From: a virus
DNA: 36,026 nucleotides
Strand: one strand, 5' to 3'
IMG/VR virus record: IMGVR_UViG_3300034375_009655
Span: 1-36,026 of that record
Each line of letters opens with the position of its first letter. Position 1 is the stretch's first letter. Positions 4,891-11,339 of this stretch are shown one piece after another. The position numbers were made by a program, and so were the translations under genes. The notes beneath the pieces are model-generated. The model had not been told where the DNA came from, did not search any database, and saw only the letters and a program-made list of their open reading frames with translations.

Positions 4891-4966
4891 GGGCATATAG
4901 CTTAGTAGCTAAAGCAGCTGTTTTACACGCAGAAGATCGTAAGTGCGAGTCTTACTATGCCTACCA
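4891..4966 (+). tRNA. tRNA-Val(TAC)
   Basis: Acceptor GGGCATA/TATGCCT plus ACCA. Stem CTGT/GCAG closes loop TTTACAC (anticodon TAC). D-stem GCTT/AAGC closes AGTAGCTA (AG). T-stem GTAAG/CTTAC closes TGCGAGT (G55). AG/GC elbow class. Confidence 0.9.
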
Positions 4967-4971
4967 TTTCT

Positions 4972-5059
4972 AGAGAATAAAGAGTTAAGGTAACTTCACT
5001 GATTGGAAATCAGATGGTCGTTGAAAGGCGATTCGGATCGTGTCCGATGTTCTCTGCCA
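4972..5059 (+). tRNA. tRNA-Ser(GGA)
   Basis: Acceptor AGAGAAT/GTTCTCT plus GCCA. Stem CTGA/TCAG closes loop TTGGAAA (anticodon GGA). A long variable arm follows. D-loop has GG and the T-loop is ATCGTGT (54/58 swap, U55 C56 kept). Confidence 0.88.
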
Positions 5060-5183
5060 CGCCGGATTAGTATTTTAAACATTAATTCATTATAACGAAA
5101 AATAAAGAAATGCCAATGAAAAATTTCATTTAATTAAAATTTTAAATTTATTTATGTTTTTTGAGTGGAATCTAAAAGTATTA

Positions 5184-5199
5184 TATACTTATAAGTATA
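5184..5199. promoter_or_regulatory. 16-bp perfect palindrome before tnpB
   Basis: TATACTTATAAGTATA is a perfect 16-bp palindrome that ends one base before the tnpB ATG. It could be an operator or a hairpin occluding the start codon; it also contains -10-like AT sequence. Confidence 0.5.
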
Positions 5200-6291
5200 A
5201 TGATACGAAGTTCAAAACATATATTGAAATATCAAACTGAATTGAAATCTAATCAATTAAATGATTTATCGGTTGAATTTGAATTTTTGGTACAAAAATA
5301 TATTGATTTAATTTGGTCACGTAAGCTTGAACTTAAATTATTAATGTCATCAAAAGAATTACCATCTTCTAATAAAATAAAACATTCGCGTTGGAAACAA
5401 TTAGCATATAAAACTTCTAGTGAAATGGTTAGAAGTGTAATAAATAAAAAGACAAAGAATAAAACAAAACCAATTTATAAAAACATATCCATTAATATAG
5501 ATGAGCGATTTATTGATATAGAAGTTGGAAAATCAACTGAATTTGATGAATTTGTTAAATTGACACTTCCTTTTATGAAGGAAGGTGTTCGTAGAGCCAA
5601 CACTATAAAACTTCCTATACGACATCATAAACATTCAAATAAATTTAGATTAAGTAAAAAATGGAAACGTAAAAAAACAGTAAGATTGGAAAAACGGAAT
5701 GGTAATTTTTATATTTCATTTATGTGGGAGTGTGAAACTAAATCCACGTCAACCAATCAAAAAAAATCAATTGGATTTGATTGTGGTTATAAAAAATTAC
5801 TCGTTGATTCTTCTGGAAATGTATATGGAAAAGAACTTGAATTAATTTATAAAAAGATTTCAAATAAACAACAAAAGTCAAAAAACTTTAAAAAATCATT
5901 AACCGAAAGAAATAATAAAGTTAATGAGGTTATAAATTCAATTGATTTGTCAAACGTTGATGAAGTTATTGTTGAAAATTTAAAATTCGTAAAACATAAA
6001 ACTAAAGGAAAGATCCGAAAAAGTTTTAATAATAAATTACAAAGATGGATTTACGCTCAAGTTTTGAGAAAGTTGGAACAACGTTGTGAAGAAAATGGTA
6101 TTTTGTTTACAATGATAAATCCCGCTTATACATCTCAAACTTGTTCAAAGTGTGGTATCTCTGAATCTTCTTCCAGAGTAGGAGAGAAGTTTAAATGTAT
6201 CTCATGTGGATTTGAAATTGACGCAGATGAAAATGCTGCAATAAACATTCTACATAGAGGAGCCTATAGTCCCTCTACTTCAAAAACTTAA
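5200..6291 (+). CDS. tnpB: TnpB RNA-guided nuclease of IS200/IS605 family
   Basis: A 363-aa protein with a complete RuvC-like site: D194 in IGFDCG, E259 in VIVENL and D343 in DADENAA. A zinc ribbon with CSKC (315-318) and CISC (333-336) lies between the second and third acidic residues. The order and length fit TnpB, the compact ancestor of Cas12 that cuts DNA guided by a right-end RNA. The very basic middle (KKWKRKKT) suits nucleic-acid binding. All catalytic residues are present, so the protein looks active. No transposase partner is nearby. Confidence 0.92.
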   Translation: MIRSSKHILKYQTELKSNQLNDLSVEFEFLVQKYIDLIWSRKLELKLLMSSKELPSSNKIKHSRWKQLAYKTSSEMVRSVINKKTKNKTKPIYKNISINIDERFIDIEVGKSTEFDEFVKLTLPFMKEGVRRANTIKLPIRHHKHSNKFRLSKKWKRKKTVRLEKRNGNFYISFMWECETKSTSTNQKKSIGFDCGYKKLLVDSSGNVYGKELELIYKKISNKQQKSKNFKKSLTERNNKVNEVINSIDLSNVDEVIVENLKFVKHKTKGKIRKSFNNKLQRWIYAQVLRKLEQRCEENGILFTMINPAYTSQTCSKCGISESSSRVGEKFKCISCGFEIDADENAAINILHRGAYSPSTSKT

Positions 6292-6391
6292 TTTCATTGT
6301 TTTTCATTGAAATTGGTAACTATAATAGCAATACACTTCATTGGTAATGAAGCATCAGGGGAGCGTAACCCCTATCTGGCTCCACTTTTAT

Positions 6392-6467
6392 GTTCCCGTA
6401 GCTCAAAGTATAGAGCAAGTGGTTTCTACCCACTAGGTTACAGGTTAGAGTCCTGTCGGGAATGCCA
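6392..6467 (+). tRNA. tRNA-Arg(TCT)
   Basis: Acceptor GTTCCCG/CGGGAAT plus GCCA. Stem AGTGG/CCACT closes loop TTTCTAC (anticodon TCT). D-stem GCTC/GAGC closes AAAGTATA (GT). T-stem ACAGG/CCTGT closes TTAGAGT (A56). GU/UA elbow class. Confidence 0.9.
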
Positions 6468-6639
6468 TTTTGTCGTGCTATTTAACCAATAGCTAGTCGG
6501 AAACAACACCGATGATGAAACAACTGTGGTGGTTGTAAAAACTAATAACGTGATATCGTTCGGCTACGGTGGTCGTTAGGAAAACGCATGGAGAAAGGAT
6601 ACTTTCAATGAAGTGTGAGTTTTTGCCGGTGATTTATAT
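6468..6639 (+). ncRNA. Gap with structured-RNA potential (unit F)
   Basis: A 172-nt gap between two tRNAs with no credible ORF. It holds a GCTATT/AATAGC hairpin at about 6477-6493, a CAAC/GTTG hairpin near 6521-6535, and several alternative CACCG/CGGTG pairings spanning 6507-6631. No single fold is clearly best, and no CCA or T-loop is present. Spacing and setting resemble the other non-tRNA units in the array. Confidence 0.3.
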
Positions 6640-6712
6640 GGGAGCGGAACAAAGTTGTTGGCTGAGAATCATAATTTCATGCAGAAGGGAGCGTTACCCT
6701 TCGCTCCTTCCA
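6640..6712 (+). tRNA. tRNA with CAT anticodon (Met or Ile2)
   Basis: Acceptor GGGAGCG/CGCTCCT plus TCCA. Stem TGAGA/TTTCA closes loop ATCATAA (anticodon CAT). T-stem AAGGG/CCCTT closes AGCGTTA. The D-arm is compact (ACAA-AG-TTGT) and carries AG. AG/GC elbow class. This is the third CAT tRNA in the array. Confidence 0.8.
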
Positions 6713-6723
6713 TTTATAACAAT

Positions 6724-6925
6724 ATAAGGAAACTTATATTTCTCAGAACTTTTCGTGGTTCTGAGATTTACGTTAAACCCGAGCAATCGGCCCCATCGTC
6801 GGGAGACGGTGGAAATAAAAGACCTCGCACGCTTCAGTGTAACCTCCATCAGTGGGATTGCACAGCGAACCAGGTGACTTGAATTGACAAGTATCATTCT
6901 AACGACGGTTAGAAGATGAGGTTTA
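6724..6925 (+). ncRNA. Structured RNA unit G with GNRA tetraloops
   Basis: Two strong hairpins lead: ATAAG-GAAA-CTTAT (6724-6737) and a 9-bp helix 6741-6749/6758-6766. TAAACC (6774-6779) pairs with GGTTTA (6920-6925) and encloses a domain with an 8-bp helix 6793-6800/6805-6812 capped by GGGA, then ACTTG/CAAGT and CTAAC/GTTAG hairpins. GAAA and GGGA are GNRA tetraloops, typical of tertiary-folded RNA. No ORF or tRNA signature is seen. The family is unknown. Confidence 0.45.
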
Positions 6926-6946
6926 TTATTAATTTATTTTATAAAT

Positions 6947-7021
6947 GTGAGTAAGGTGTTGACAGATGCATGATGGGCTTCCACCCCATAGGATTCGGAG
7001 CGTTACCGAATACTCACACCA
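6947..7021 (+). tRNA. tRNA-Gly(TCC)
   Basis: Acceptor GTGAGTA/TACTCAC is perfect, plus ACCA. Stem ATGGG/CCCAT closes loop CTTCCAC (anticodon TCC). T-stem TTCGG/CCGAA closes AGCGTTA. The D region contains ACAGA (AG) but its stem is weak. AG/GC elbow class. Confidence 0.88.
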
Positions 7022-7022
7022 T

Positions 7023-7050
7023 TTAACAAAAATAACATATATACTATAAT
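7023..7050 (+). promoter_or_regulatory. Promoter for tRNA-like leader and acidic protein
   Basis: TTAACA 7023-7028, 16-nt spacer, TATAAT 7045-7050. The expected start falls at or next to the first base of the tRNA-like structure at 7057. Confidence 0.65.
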
Positions 7051-7056
7051 TATATA

Positions 7057-7129
7057 TGTTCTCTGGTGTAATGGTAGCACAAATTAATTTGATTGATTTG
7101 GTGTAGGTTCGACCCCTACGGGAACGAGG
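7057..7129 (+). tRNA. tRNA-like structure in the leader of the acidic protein gene
   Basis: Acceptor TGTTCTC/GGGAACG, D-stem GTG/CAC with a GG loop, and T-stem GTAGG/CCTAC around TTCGACC are all clear. The anticodon arm AAATT/GATTT encloses 9 nt (AATTTGATT) instead of 7, and the 3' end is AGGA rather than CCA. It lies between the promoter and the Shine-Dalgarno of the next gene, so it may be a tRNA mimic acting as leader RNA rather than a translating tRNA. Confidence 0.5.
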
Positions 7130-7138
7130 AATAAAAAA

Positions 7139-7144
7139 GGAGGG
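7139..7144 (+). promoter_or_regulatory. Strong ribosome binding site
   Basis: GGAGGG lies 4 nt before ATG 7149. This is the strongest Shine-Dalgarno seen in the window, where many genes have none. Confidence 0.8.
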
Positions 7145-7148
7145 AATT

Positions 7149-8669
7149 ATGAATGATGATAAAATAAATGAAGAATTTGATGAAATGACTGTATTGCAGA
7201 ATACTTCTGAAACTGATATGTCTGCTAAAGAATTTCAAGGAATAACTACTTCTGATAATATTGGTGAAGACGTTGATGAAGAAAGTTCTGATGTAATATC
7301 AAACACAATCGTTCATAATGAAGAATCTGAGGTTTCAATGAATAATTCTAATATAGAACCATTTGAAATTAAGAACGATGTGGATGATTCTTTTGAGTTG
7401 CCATCTGAAAATAATTTGTATGACTTGGATTTAAATGATATACACGTTGAACACGATAACAATGTTCATAATAATGATTCTTCTACTTTTAATGAAGTCG
7501 ATCAATTGGATATTGACTCAGATTCGATAAATGTTAATTTGGTTGATCAATTAGAAGCAATTTCAGCATTAAATAGCTCTTTTGAGAATAATGAAAGAGC
7601 GTTGCTTGATGTCGATGTTGTTGACTCTCGTGAAAAATCGGTTACAAACTCTGTTGTCACAGAAGATTCTGTAACCAGTATAAATGTATCAACTGAAGAA
7701 AATAATGATGCTCCGCCTATTCAAAAAGAAGAATCCGTTTCTATTGATGTAGTAACCGACAAACCAATAGAATCTACATATAATTCTGAAGATGAAGCCG
7801 ACACGATTTCTCAATCTGAAGATCAAATTAATTCCGTTGTTGAAAATATCGGCGGTGATGTTATTAAAGAAATCGTTGTTGATGATGAAATCGTTGATGA
7901 TGAAATCGTTGTTGATGAAATCATTGCTGATGATGAAATCGCTGTTGATGATGAAATCGCTGATGATGAAATCATTGCTGATGATGAAATCGCTGTTGAT
8001 GATGAAATCGCTGTTGATGATATATCAAATCAACCGACTGAAAATGACGATGAAATAAATGATATTGCAATCGATGACGAATCTACGATTTATAAATTTT
8101 CTGATACCACAAACCACGTCCTCAACTCAGGAAAAGGAAGCGGAAAACAACAACTCGTTTCAAATTTTGAAGAAGAAGTTGATACGGTTGATATTACAAT
8201 TCACAATTATAATCCTAGTAAGACGGATGGTAACGTTAAGTTATTGAAGGATGGTGATGTAATAAAAACAATTGACTTAGACGATGTTGTTTCTTCAAAG
8301 GGTGAAGAAACTTTTACTTTAAATTCCGACGAATCTTTTAATTCTATGGAAATTAATTATGAAGGAGGCCCAAATGCATTTCAAATCAGAGGAATTGATG
8401 CTACTGGGAAAATAGAAACATATTATGATGACGCTTCTTCGGAAGAAGAATTTTTCAACATGGAATCTTCCGAACAAGTTAATTCTACATCATGGGTTGA
8501 TGTCGTTGATGAAGAATCTGTGTATAATGATAACTTAGATACTGATTGGGTTAGTGGAACTGAATCAGATGACATTGACGAATCGCCTGATAGTTTGTTT
8601 GAACAATCTTCAGATAGTTCTGATGTAGAAGATTTTCATATTGACGATTTTAATATATTGGATGGTTAA
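7149..8669 (+). CDS. Long acidic repeat protein, unknown function
   Basis: A 506-aa protein that is extremely rich in Asp, Glu, Asn and Ser. Residues about 240-295 are a low-complexity array of DDEI(V/A/I) units. Residues about 345-430 look like a small folded beta domain (VDITIHNYNPS..GNVKLLKDGD), and the acidic tail resumes afterwards. There is no signal peptide or membrane segment. The strong RBS and dedicated promoter suggest high expression. The charge pattern fits a DNA mimic, a capsid-internal protein or a calcium-binding protein, but none can be chosen. Its stop codon lies inside tRNA-Ser(GCT). Confidence 0.75.
   Translation: MNDDKINEEFDEMTVLQNTSETDMSAKEFQGITTSDNIGEDVDEESSDVISNTIVHNEESEVSMNNSNIEPFEIKNDVDDSFELPSENNLYDLDLNDIHVEHDNNVHNNDSSTFNEVDQLDIDSDSINVNLVDQLEAISALNSSFENNERALLDVDVVDSREKSVTNSVVTEDSVTSINVSTEENNDAPPIQKEESVSIDVVTDKPIESTYNSEDEADTISQSEDQINSVVENIGGDVIKEIVVDDEIVDDEIVVDEIIADDEIAVDDEIADDEIIADDEIAVDDEIAVDDISNQPTENDDEINDIAIDDESTIYKFSDTTNHVLNSGKGSGKQQLVSNFEEEVDTVDITIHNYNPSKTDGNVKLLKDGDVIKTIDLDDVVSSKGEETFTLNSDESFNSMEINYEGGPNAFQIRGIDATGKIETYYDDASSEEEFFNMESSEQVNSTSWVDVVDEESVYNDNLDTDWVSGTESDDIDESPDSLFEQSSDSSDVEDFHIDDFNILDG
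7873..8022 (+). repeat. In-frame GATGATGAAATC repeat tract
   Basis: About ten copies of a 12-nt core GATGATGAAATC alternate with GTT, GCT or ATTGCT linkers, encoding the DDEI array of the acidic protein. Periods of 15 and 18 nt mix, so the tract could expand or contract in frame. Confidence 0.85.
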
Positions 8670-8747
8670 GCAGCTAGGAGCTGTCACTGTTTGCTAAACA
8701 GATGGAACGTGAAAACGTTTACGGATCGTGCCCGTAATCATCCGCCA
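8660..8747 (+). tRNA. tRNA-Ser(GCT), overlapping the end of a CDS
   Basis: Acceptor GGATGGT/ATCATCC plus GCCA. Stem CTGT/ACAG closes loop TTGCTAA (anticodon GCT). Long variable arm; D-loop has GG; T-stem TACGG/CCGTA closes ATCGTGC. The first 10 nt overlap the acidic protein gene, and its TAA stop covers tRNA positions 8-10. Confidence 0.9.
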
Positions 8748-8756
8748 TTTTTATCA

Positions 8757-8785
8757 TTGACAAACGTATATCAGTGTTATATAGT
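8757..8785 (+). promoter_or_regulatory. sigma70-type promoter
   Basis: TTGACA 8757-8762, 17-nt spacer, TATAGT 8780-8785. ATG 8792 lies 6 nt downstream, predicting a leaderless message. Confidence 0.8.
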
Positions 8786-8791
8786 TTAATT

Positions 8792-8884
8792 ATGAAACGA
8801 AGAAATATATCACTCACGCCAAATATAAATATAAATAAAATAATTTCAAAAAATAATCCAATTTCAGATGGATTGGTTAGATGA
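8792..8884 (+). CDS. Small 30-aa ORF
   Basis: Encodes a 30-aa Asn/Ile-rich basic peptide starting MKRRNISLTP. It has no recognisable domain. Support comes from the consensus promoter placed exactly for leaderless translation. It could also be a spacer transcript leading into tRNA-Arg(ACG) at 8905. Confidence 0.4.
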   Translation: MKRRNISLTPNININKIISKNNPISDGLVR

Positions 8885-8904
8885 AGAATTTGTAAATAAA
8901 TCAT

Positions 8905-8980
8905 GCTCCTTTAGTGTAATTGTAAAACACGATCCGCTACGGACGGATTAATATAGGTTAGAGTCCTATAGGGAGTGCCA
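8905..8980 (+). tRNA. tRNA-Arg(ACG)
   Basis: Acceptor GCTCCTT/AGGGAGT plus GCCA. Stem ATCCG/CGGAT closes loop CTACGGA (anticodon ACG, needing inosine at 34). D-stem GTG/CAC closes TAATTGTAAAA (GT). T-stem ATAGG/CCTAT closes TTAGAGT (A56). GU/UA elbow class. Confidence 0.9.
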
Positions 8981-9069
8981 CTTTTTAGTATTTTAATTTG
9001 TCTAAAGCCCAACAACCTTCATTATTATTGACAATGTAATTGGTATTTTGTTAGTTTTTTATTATATTT

Positions 9070-9678
9070 ATGTATATGATCAATTTTTTGAAAATGAATA
9101 GTTTGATTAAATTTATTATCATATTTTTGTTTTTTCAAACAATTCTTTTTTCTATAGACATTTTCACATTTAAAGAATCTTTATCGGAAGGACAAACTCA
9201 TGCAAAATGGATTGTTGGCAAAGAAAATGAAAGGTCTAAATATAAAATACGTTATCACTGGTGGAATAAATTTACAGACCATTCTTTTTTAATCTCACCT
9301 CCAAGTATTAAAAGCGATATATTGATAATTGAAGATGTAATTGATAAAACAATAACATTCTTAGAAGTTACTATTAATAAATTAAATGACTCTTATTCTG
9401 AAATGGATAAGGTATTTTGGATGGCATTAATGTATAAGGTTGGTTATTCTAATTTCAAAGATAGATCCATTGATATTAATGATATTATTTACGCCAGTAA
9501 CATTGAAGTTGAATATATAAAACTGAAAGAATTTTATAATTTGCCAACCGAAATTCCATCTTTCCAATCTGAAAAAGTTAATGATGTTGTAAAACGCTCA
9601 AATTCAAATTCTTCTTCTTTCAAAAATAACAATCCCAATAATTTAAAAGAAGATGTGAATGAAGTTTCTCCTTTATAG
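9070..9678 (+). CDS. Putative exported or membrane-anchored protein
   Basis: A 202-aa protein with an N-terminal hydrophobic segment (residues about 12-32, LIKFIIIFLFFQTILFS) fitting a signal peptide or anchor. A mixed alpha-helical region and an Asn/Ser-rich tail follow. ATG 9076 is an alternative start. A TTGACA at 9028-9033 lies upstream without a convincing -10. The 3' end overlaps the PEP-CTERM gene by 20 nt, so the two are probably co-transcribed and may work together at the cell surface. No family is recognised. Confidence 0.6.
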   Translation: MYMINFLKMNSLIKFIIIFLFFQTILFSIDIFTFKESLSEGQTHAKWIVGKENERSKYKIRYHWWNKFTDHSFLISPPSIKSDILIIEDVIDKTITFLEVTINKLNDSYSEMDKVFWMALMYKVGYSNFKDRSIDINDIIYASNIEVEYIKLKEFYNLPTEIPSFQSEKVNDVVKRSNSNSSSFKNNNPNNLKEDVNEVSPL

Positions 9679-11326
9679 TTTTTTACTTTTGTCGTTAAAA
9701 ATCTTCGGATCAATATCGACTTGGGATGGGGACACTGACTCAGATTGGGGAAATTCAGCCAATTGGGATGTTGCTCCGACTAATGATACTTCCACAGATA
9801 CTGCATTTTTTCCTAGCTCAATTGGAACTGATGTTATAACGATAGGTTCTGATTATTCAATTGGTCAACTTACTATCACCGACGCTGGAGATGATAATGA
9901 TTTAACTTTTTCCAATTCATCCGGTGATAATACTATTATAATAGGTGATTATGCTCCCACTACGATTCCAGAAGGAATCGGAACTTCACTGAGTCATTTA
10001 TACATTAAAGATTATGGTGACAACATAACCTTTAATACTAAAGTTCACTTTGTCGGCAATGGCACTACGTCAGATCGACATTTAATAAGTACGTCTGATA
10101 GCACAAACGCAACTCTCACGTTTAATAATGAAGTGTATGTTGACTCCAGTATTATGTTGGAAACAGTATCAACCGATCGCTTTCTAAATATTGGAAACAC
10201 TGGAACTGTTGTAAATTTTAATGATAAAATTCGCATATCTCAAAGTGGAGTCCCTATTTTAATATATAATAATGGAACGATCAATTTCAATACAGCATCG
10301 ACTGACATTGTGGGATCACATCTTAGGCTCCGAGGAAAGGGCACTTATAATTTCAATGTGAGCAATGCATTAAGCACTATTGATCTTAGGCCAGAACATG
10401 ACGCTGGTGGCGGTAGCACTCGTATTTATAATACATCAGCAGGTCTAATCCAGACAAATCGAATATTTGCAGGTTGGTCATTAGATACATCGAAGAGTAA
10501 TACGATCGGAGGTTCTCACTTAACTGGAACCTCCGAATGGTCAGGAGATATAGATATTGGAAGCTTTAATAAAGATACATTCTTTTCAGTTGATTTTAAT
10601 TTTTCCGCTGCAGGTAGCTCTACTGTGCTTTTTTCAGGCGGAGGTACGCCTTATAATAAAGACATTTATACCAATGCATTTAACTCAACCTTGAATAAAA
10701 TTGGCACTGGAACTGTAGTGTTCTCAGGTGCTAAGGATTTTGATTTAGGCAATGGTGGGGAAACAGTCTTTAACGTTACCGATGGAACTCTAAATCTAAA
10801 ACACTCAGATGCAATTGGATCTTCTAATATAATTTTAAACATTGAAGGAGGTATATTAGAGACTGACGATTCGGCTGATGAGGTTCTCCAATTATCTACT
10901 TATAAAGGTATATTAAATGAAAATGGAACATACATATGGGATATTATTGACATGGACGGAACAACCGCAGGTGTCCATTGGGATGTGTTGTCATTTAGCA
11001 ATTTATTAGACATTCAAGCTTCTTCATCAAGTAAATTTAATTTGGAATTGAATCGAGTTAATCTTGGCTCCGACAATTGGGATAATACTTCAGAATATTC
11101 ATTTAAAATAATGGAATTTGGAAGTATCAATAATTTCAATGCAGCATATTTTAATCTTGATACTGTTGACTTTGGATCTTCACCTGACGGATATTCTTGG
11201 AGGATAATAGAAGAAGGTGGTGCTTTATATTTAAAATATGGATATACACCCGAACCGTCTACTTGGATTATGGTTAGTTTAATTGGGGTTATTATTATAT
11301 GTCGTTTAAAAAAACACAGATATTAG
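9659..11326 (+). CDS. PEP-CTERM surface protein with beta-strand-repeat passenger
   Basis: A 555-aa protein. Residues 1-18 form a signal peptide (KFLLYSFLLLSLKIFGS). TWDGDTDSDWGNSANW is the typical opening of autotransporter-associated beta-strand repeat proteins. The body is Ser/Thr/Gly/Asn-rich beta-type sequence. The C-terminus has all three PEP-CTERM sorting parts: the PEP motif in TPEPSTW, a hydrophobic helix (IMVSLIGVIIIC) and a basic tail (RLKKHRY). In bacteria this tail is processed by exosortase, which the host would have to supply. It is an unusual gene for a phage and was probably acquired from the host. Confidence 0.85.
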   Translation: MKFLLYSFLLLSLKIFGSISTWDGDTDSDWGNSANWDVAPTNDTSTDTAFFPSSIGTDVITIGSDYSIGQLTITDAGDDNDLTFSNSSGDNTIIIGDYAPTTIPEGIGTSLSHLYIKDYGDNITFNTKVHFVGNGTTSDRHLISTSDSTNATLTFNNEVYVDSSIMLETVSTDRFLNIGNTGTVVNFNDKIRISQSGVPILIYNNGTINFNTASTDIVGSHLRLRGKGTYNFNVSNALSTIDLRPEHDAGGGSTRIYNTSAGLIQTNRIFAGWSLDTSKSNTIGGSHLTGTSEWSGDIDIGSFNKDTFFSVDFNFSAAGSSTVLFSGGGTPYNKDIYTNAFNSTLNKIGTGTVVFSGAKDFDLGNGGETVFNVTDGTLNLKHSDAIGSSNIILNIEGGILETDDSADEVLQLSTYKGILNENGTYIWDIIDMDGTTAGVHWDVLSFSNLLDIQASSSSKFNLELNRVNLGSDNWDNTSEYSFKIMEFGSINNFNAAYFNLDTVDFGSSPDGYSWRIIEEGGALYLKYGYTPEPSTWIMVSLIGVIIICRLKKHRY

Positions 11327-11339
11327 AATATTTATAAAT

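Larger units (their letters stand above)
5074..6323 (+). mobile_element. IS200/IS605-like element carrying tnpB only
   Basis: About 1.25 kb inserted between the halves of tRNA-Thr(GGT). Ends are uncertain by 3 nt because TAT occurs at both junctions. It carries tnpB but no tnpA. The right end has subterminal hairpins: TAGAGG..CCTCTA near the end of tnpB, and AATTTCA/TGAAATT after it. In this family the right end is also the scaffold of the guide RNA, so the guide would copy the downstream tRNA sequence. No target duplication is seen, as expected for the family. Confidence 0.75.
5061..6384 (+). tRNA. tRNA-Thr(GGT) split in its D-loop by a TnpB element
   Basis: The 5' part (5061-5073) gives acceptor GCCGGAT, TA, and D-strand GTAT. 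The 3' part (about 6321-6384) gives D-loop AATAGCA, D-strand ATAC, stem CTTCA/TGAAG around TTGGTAA (anticodon GGT), T-stem AGGGG/CCCCT around AGCGTAA, and acceptor ATCTGGC plus TCCA. GCCGGAT/ATCTGGC pairs over all 7 bp and GTAT/ATAC over all 4. The rejoined D-loop is identical to that of tRNA-Ile at 488. It is inactive as a tRNA unless the insert is removed from DNA or RNA. Confidence 0.85.

Noticed and set aside
4558-4905. Rightward 115-aa ORF across several tRNAs
   Set aside because: It runs through complete tRNA-Trp, Gln, Met and Leu genes; the tRNA structures explain the sequence.
5061-6384. Simple group I intron in tRNA-Thr
   Set aside because: TnpB with a typical right end and an insertion in the D-loop rather than the anticodon loop fit an IS200/IS605 element better; I could not identify group I core helices, though an IStron is not excluded.
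3463-6712. An initiator tRNA-fMet among the three CAT tRNAs
   Set aside because: None has an unpaired 1-72 position or three consecutive G-C pairs at the base of the anticodon stem.
1-7030. CRISPR array
   Set aside because: The short repeated spacers (TTTTAT) alternate with tRNAs of varied sequence; there are no repeats of 20 nt or more and no cas genes.
7792-8058. Rightward 88-aa ORF made of MKSLLMMKSL repeats
   Set aside because: It is a frame-shifted shadow of the GATGATGAAATC tract encoding the acidic protein.
9070-9678. Frameshift joining the 202-aa protein to the PEP-CTERM protein
   Set aside because: The PEP-CTERM protein has its own complete signal peptide after ATG 9659; the 20-nt overlap fits translational coupling.
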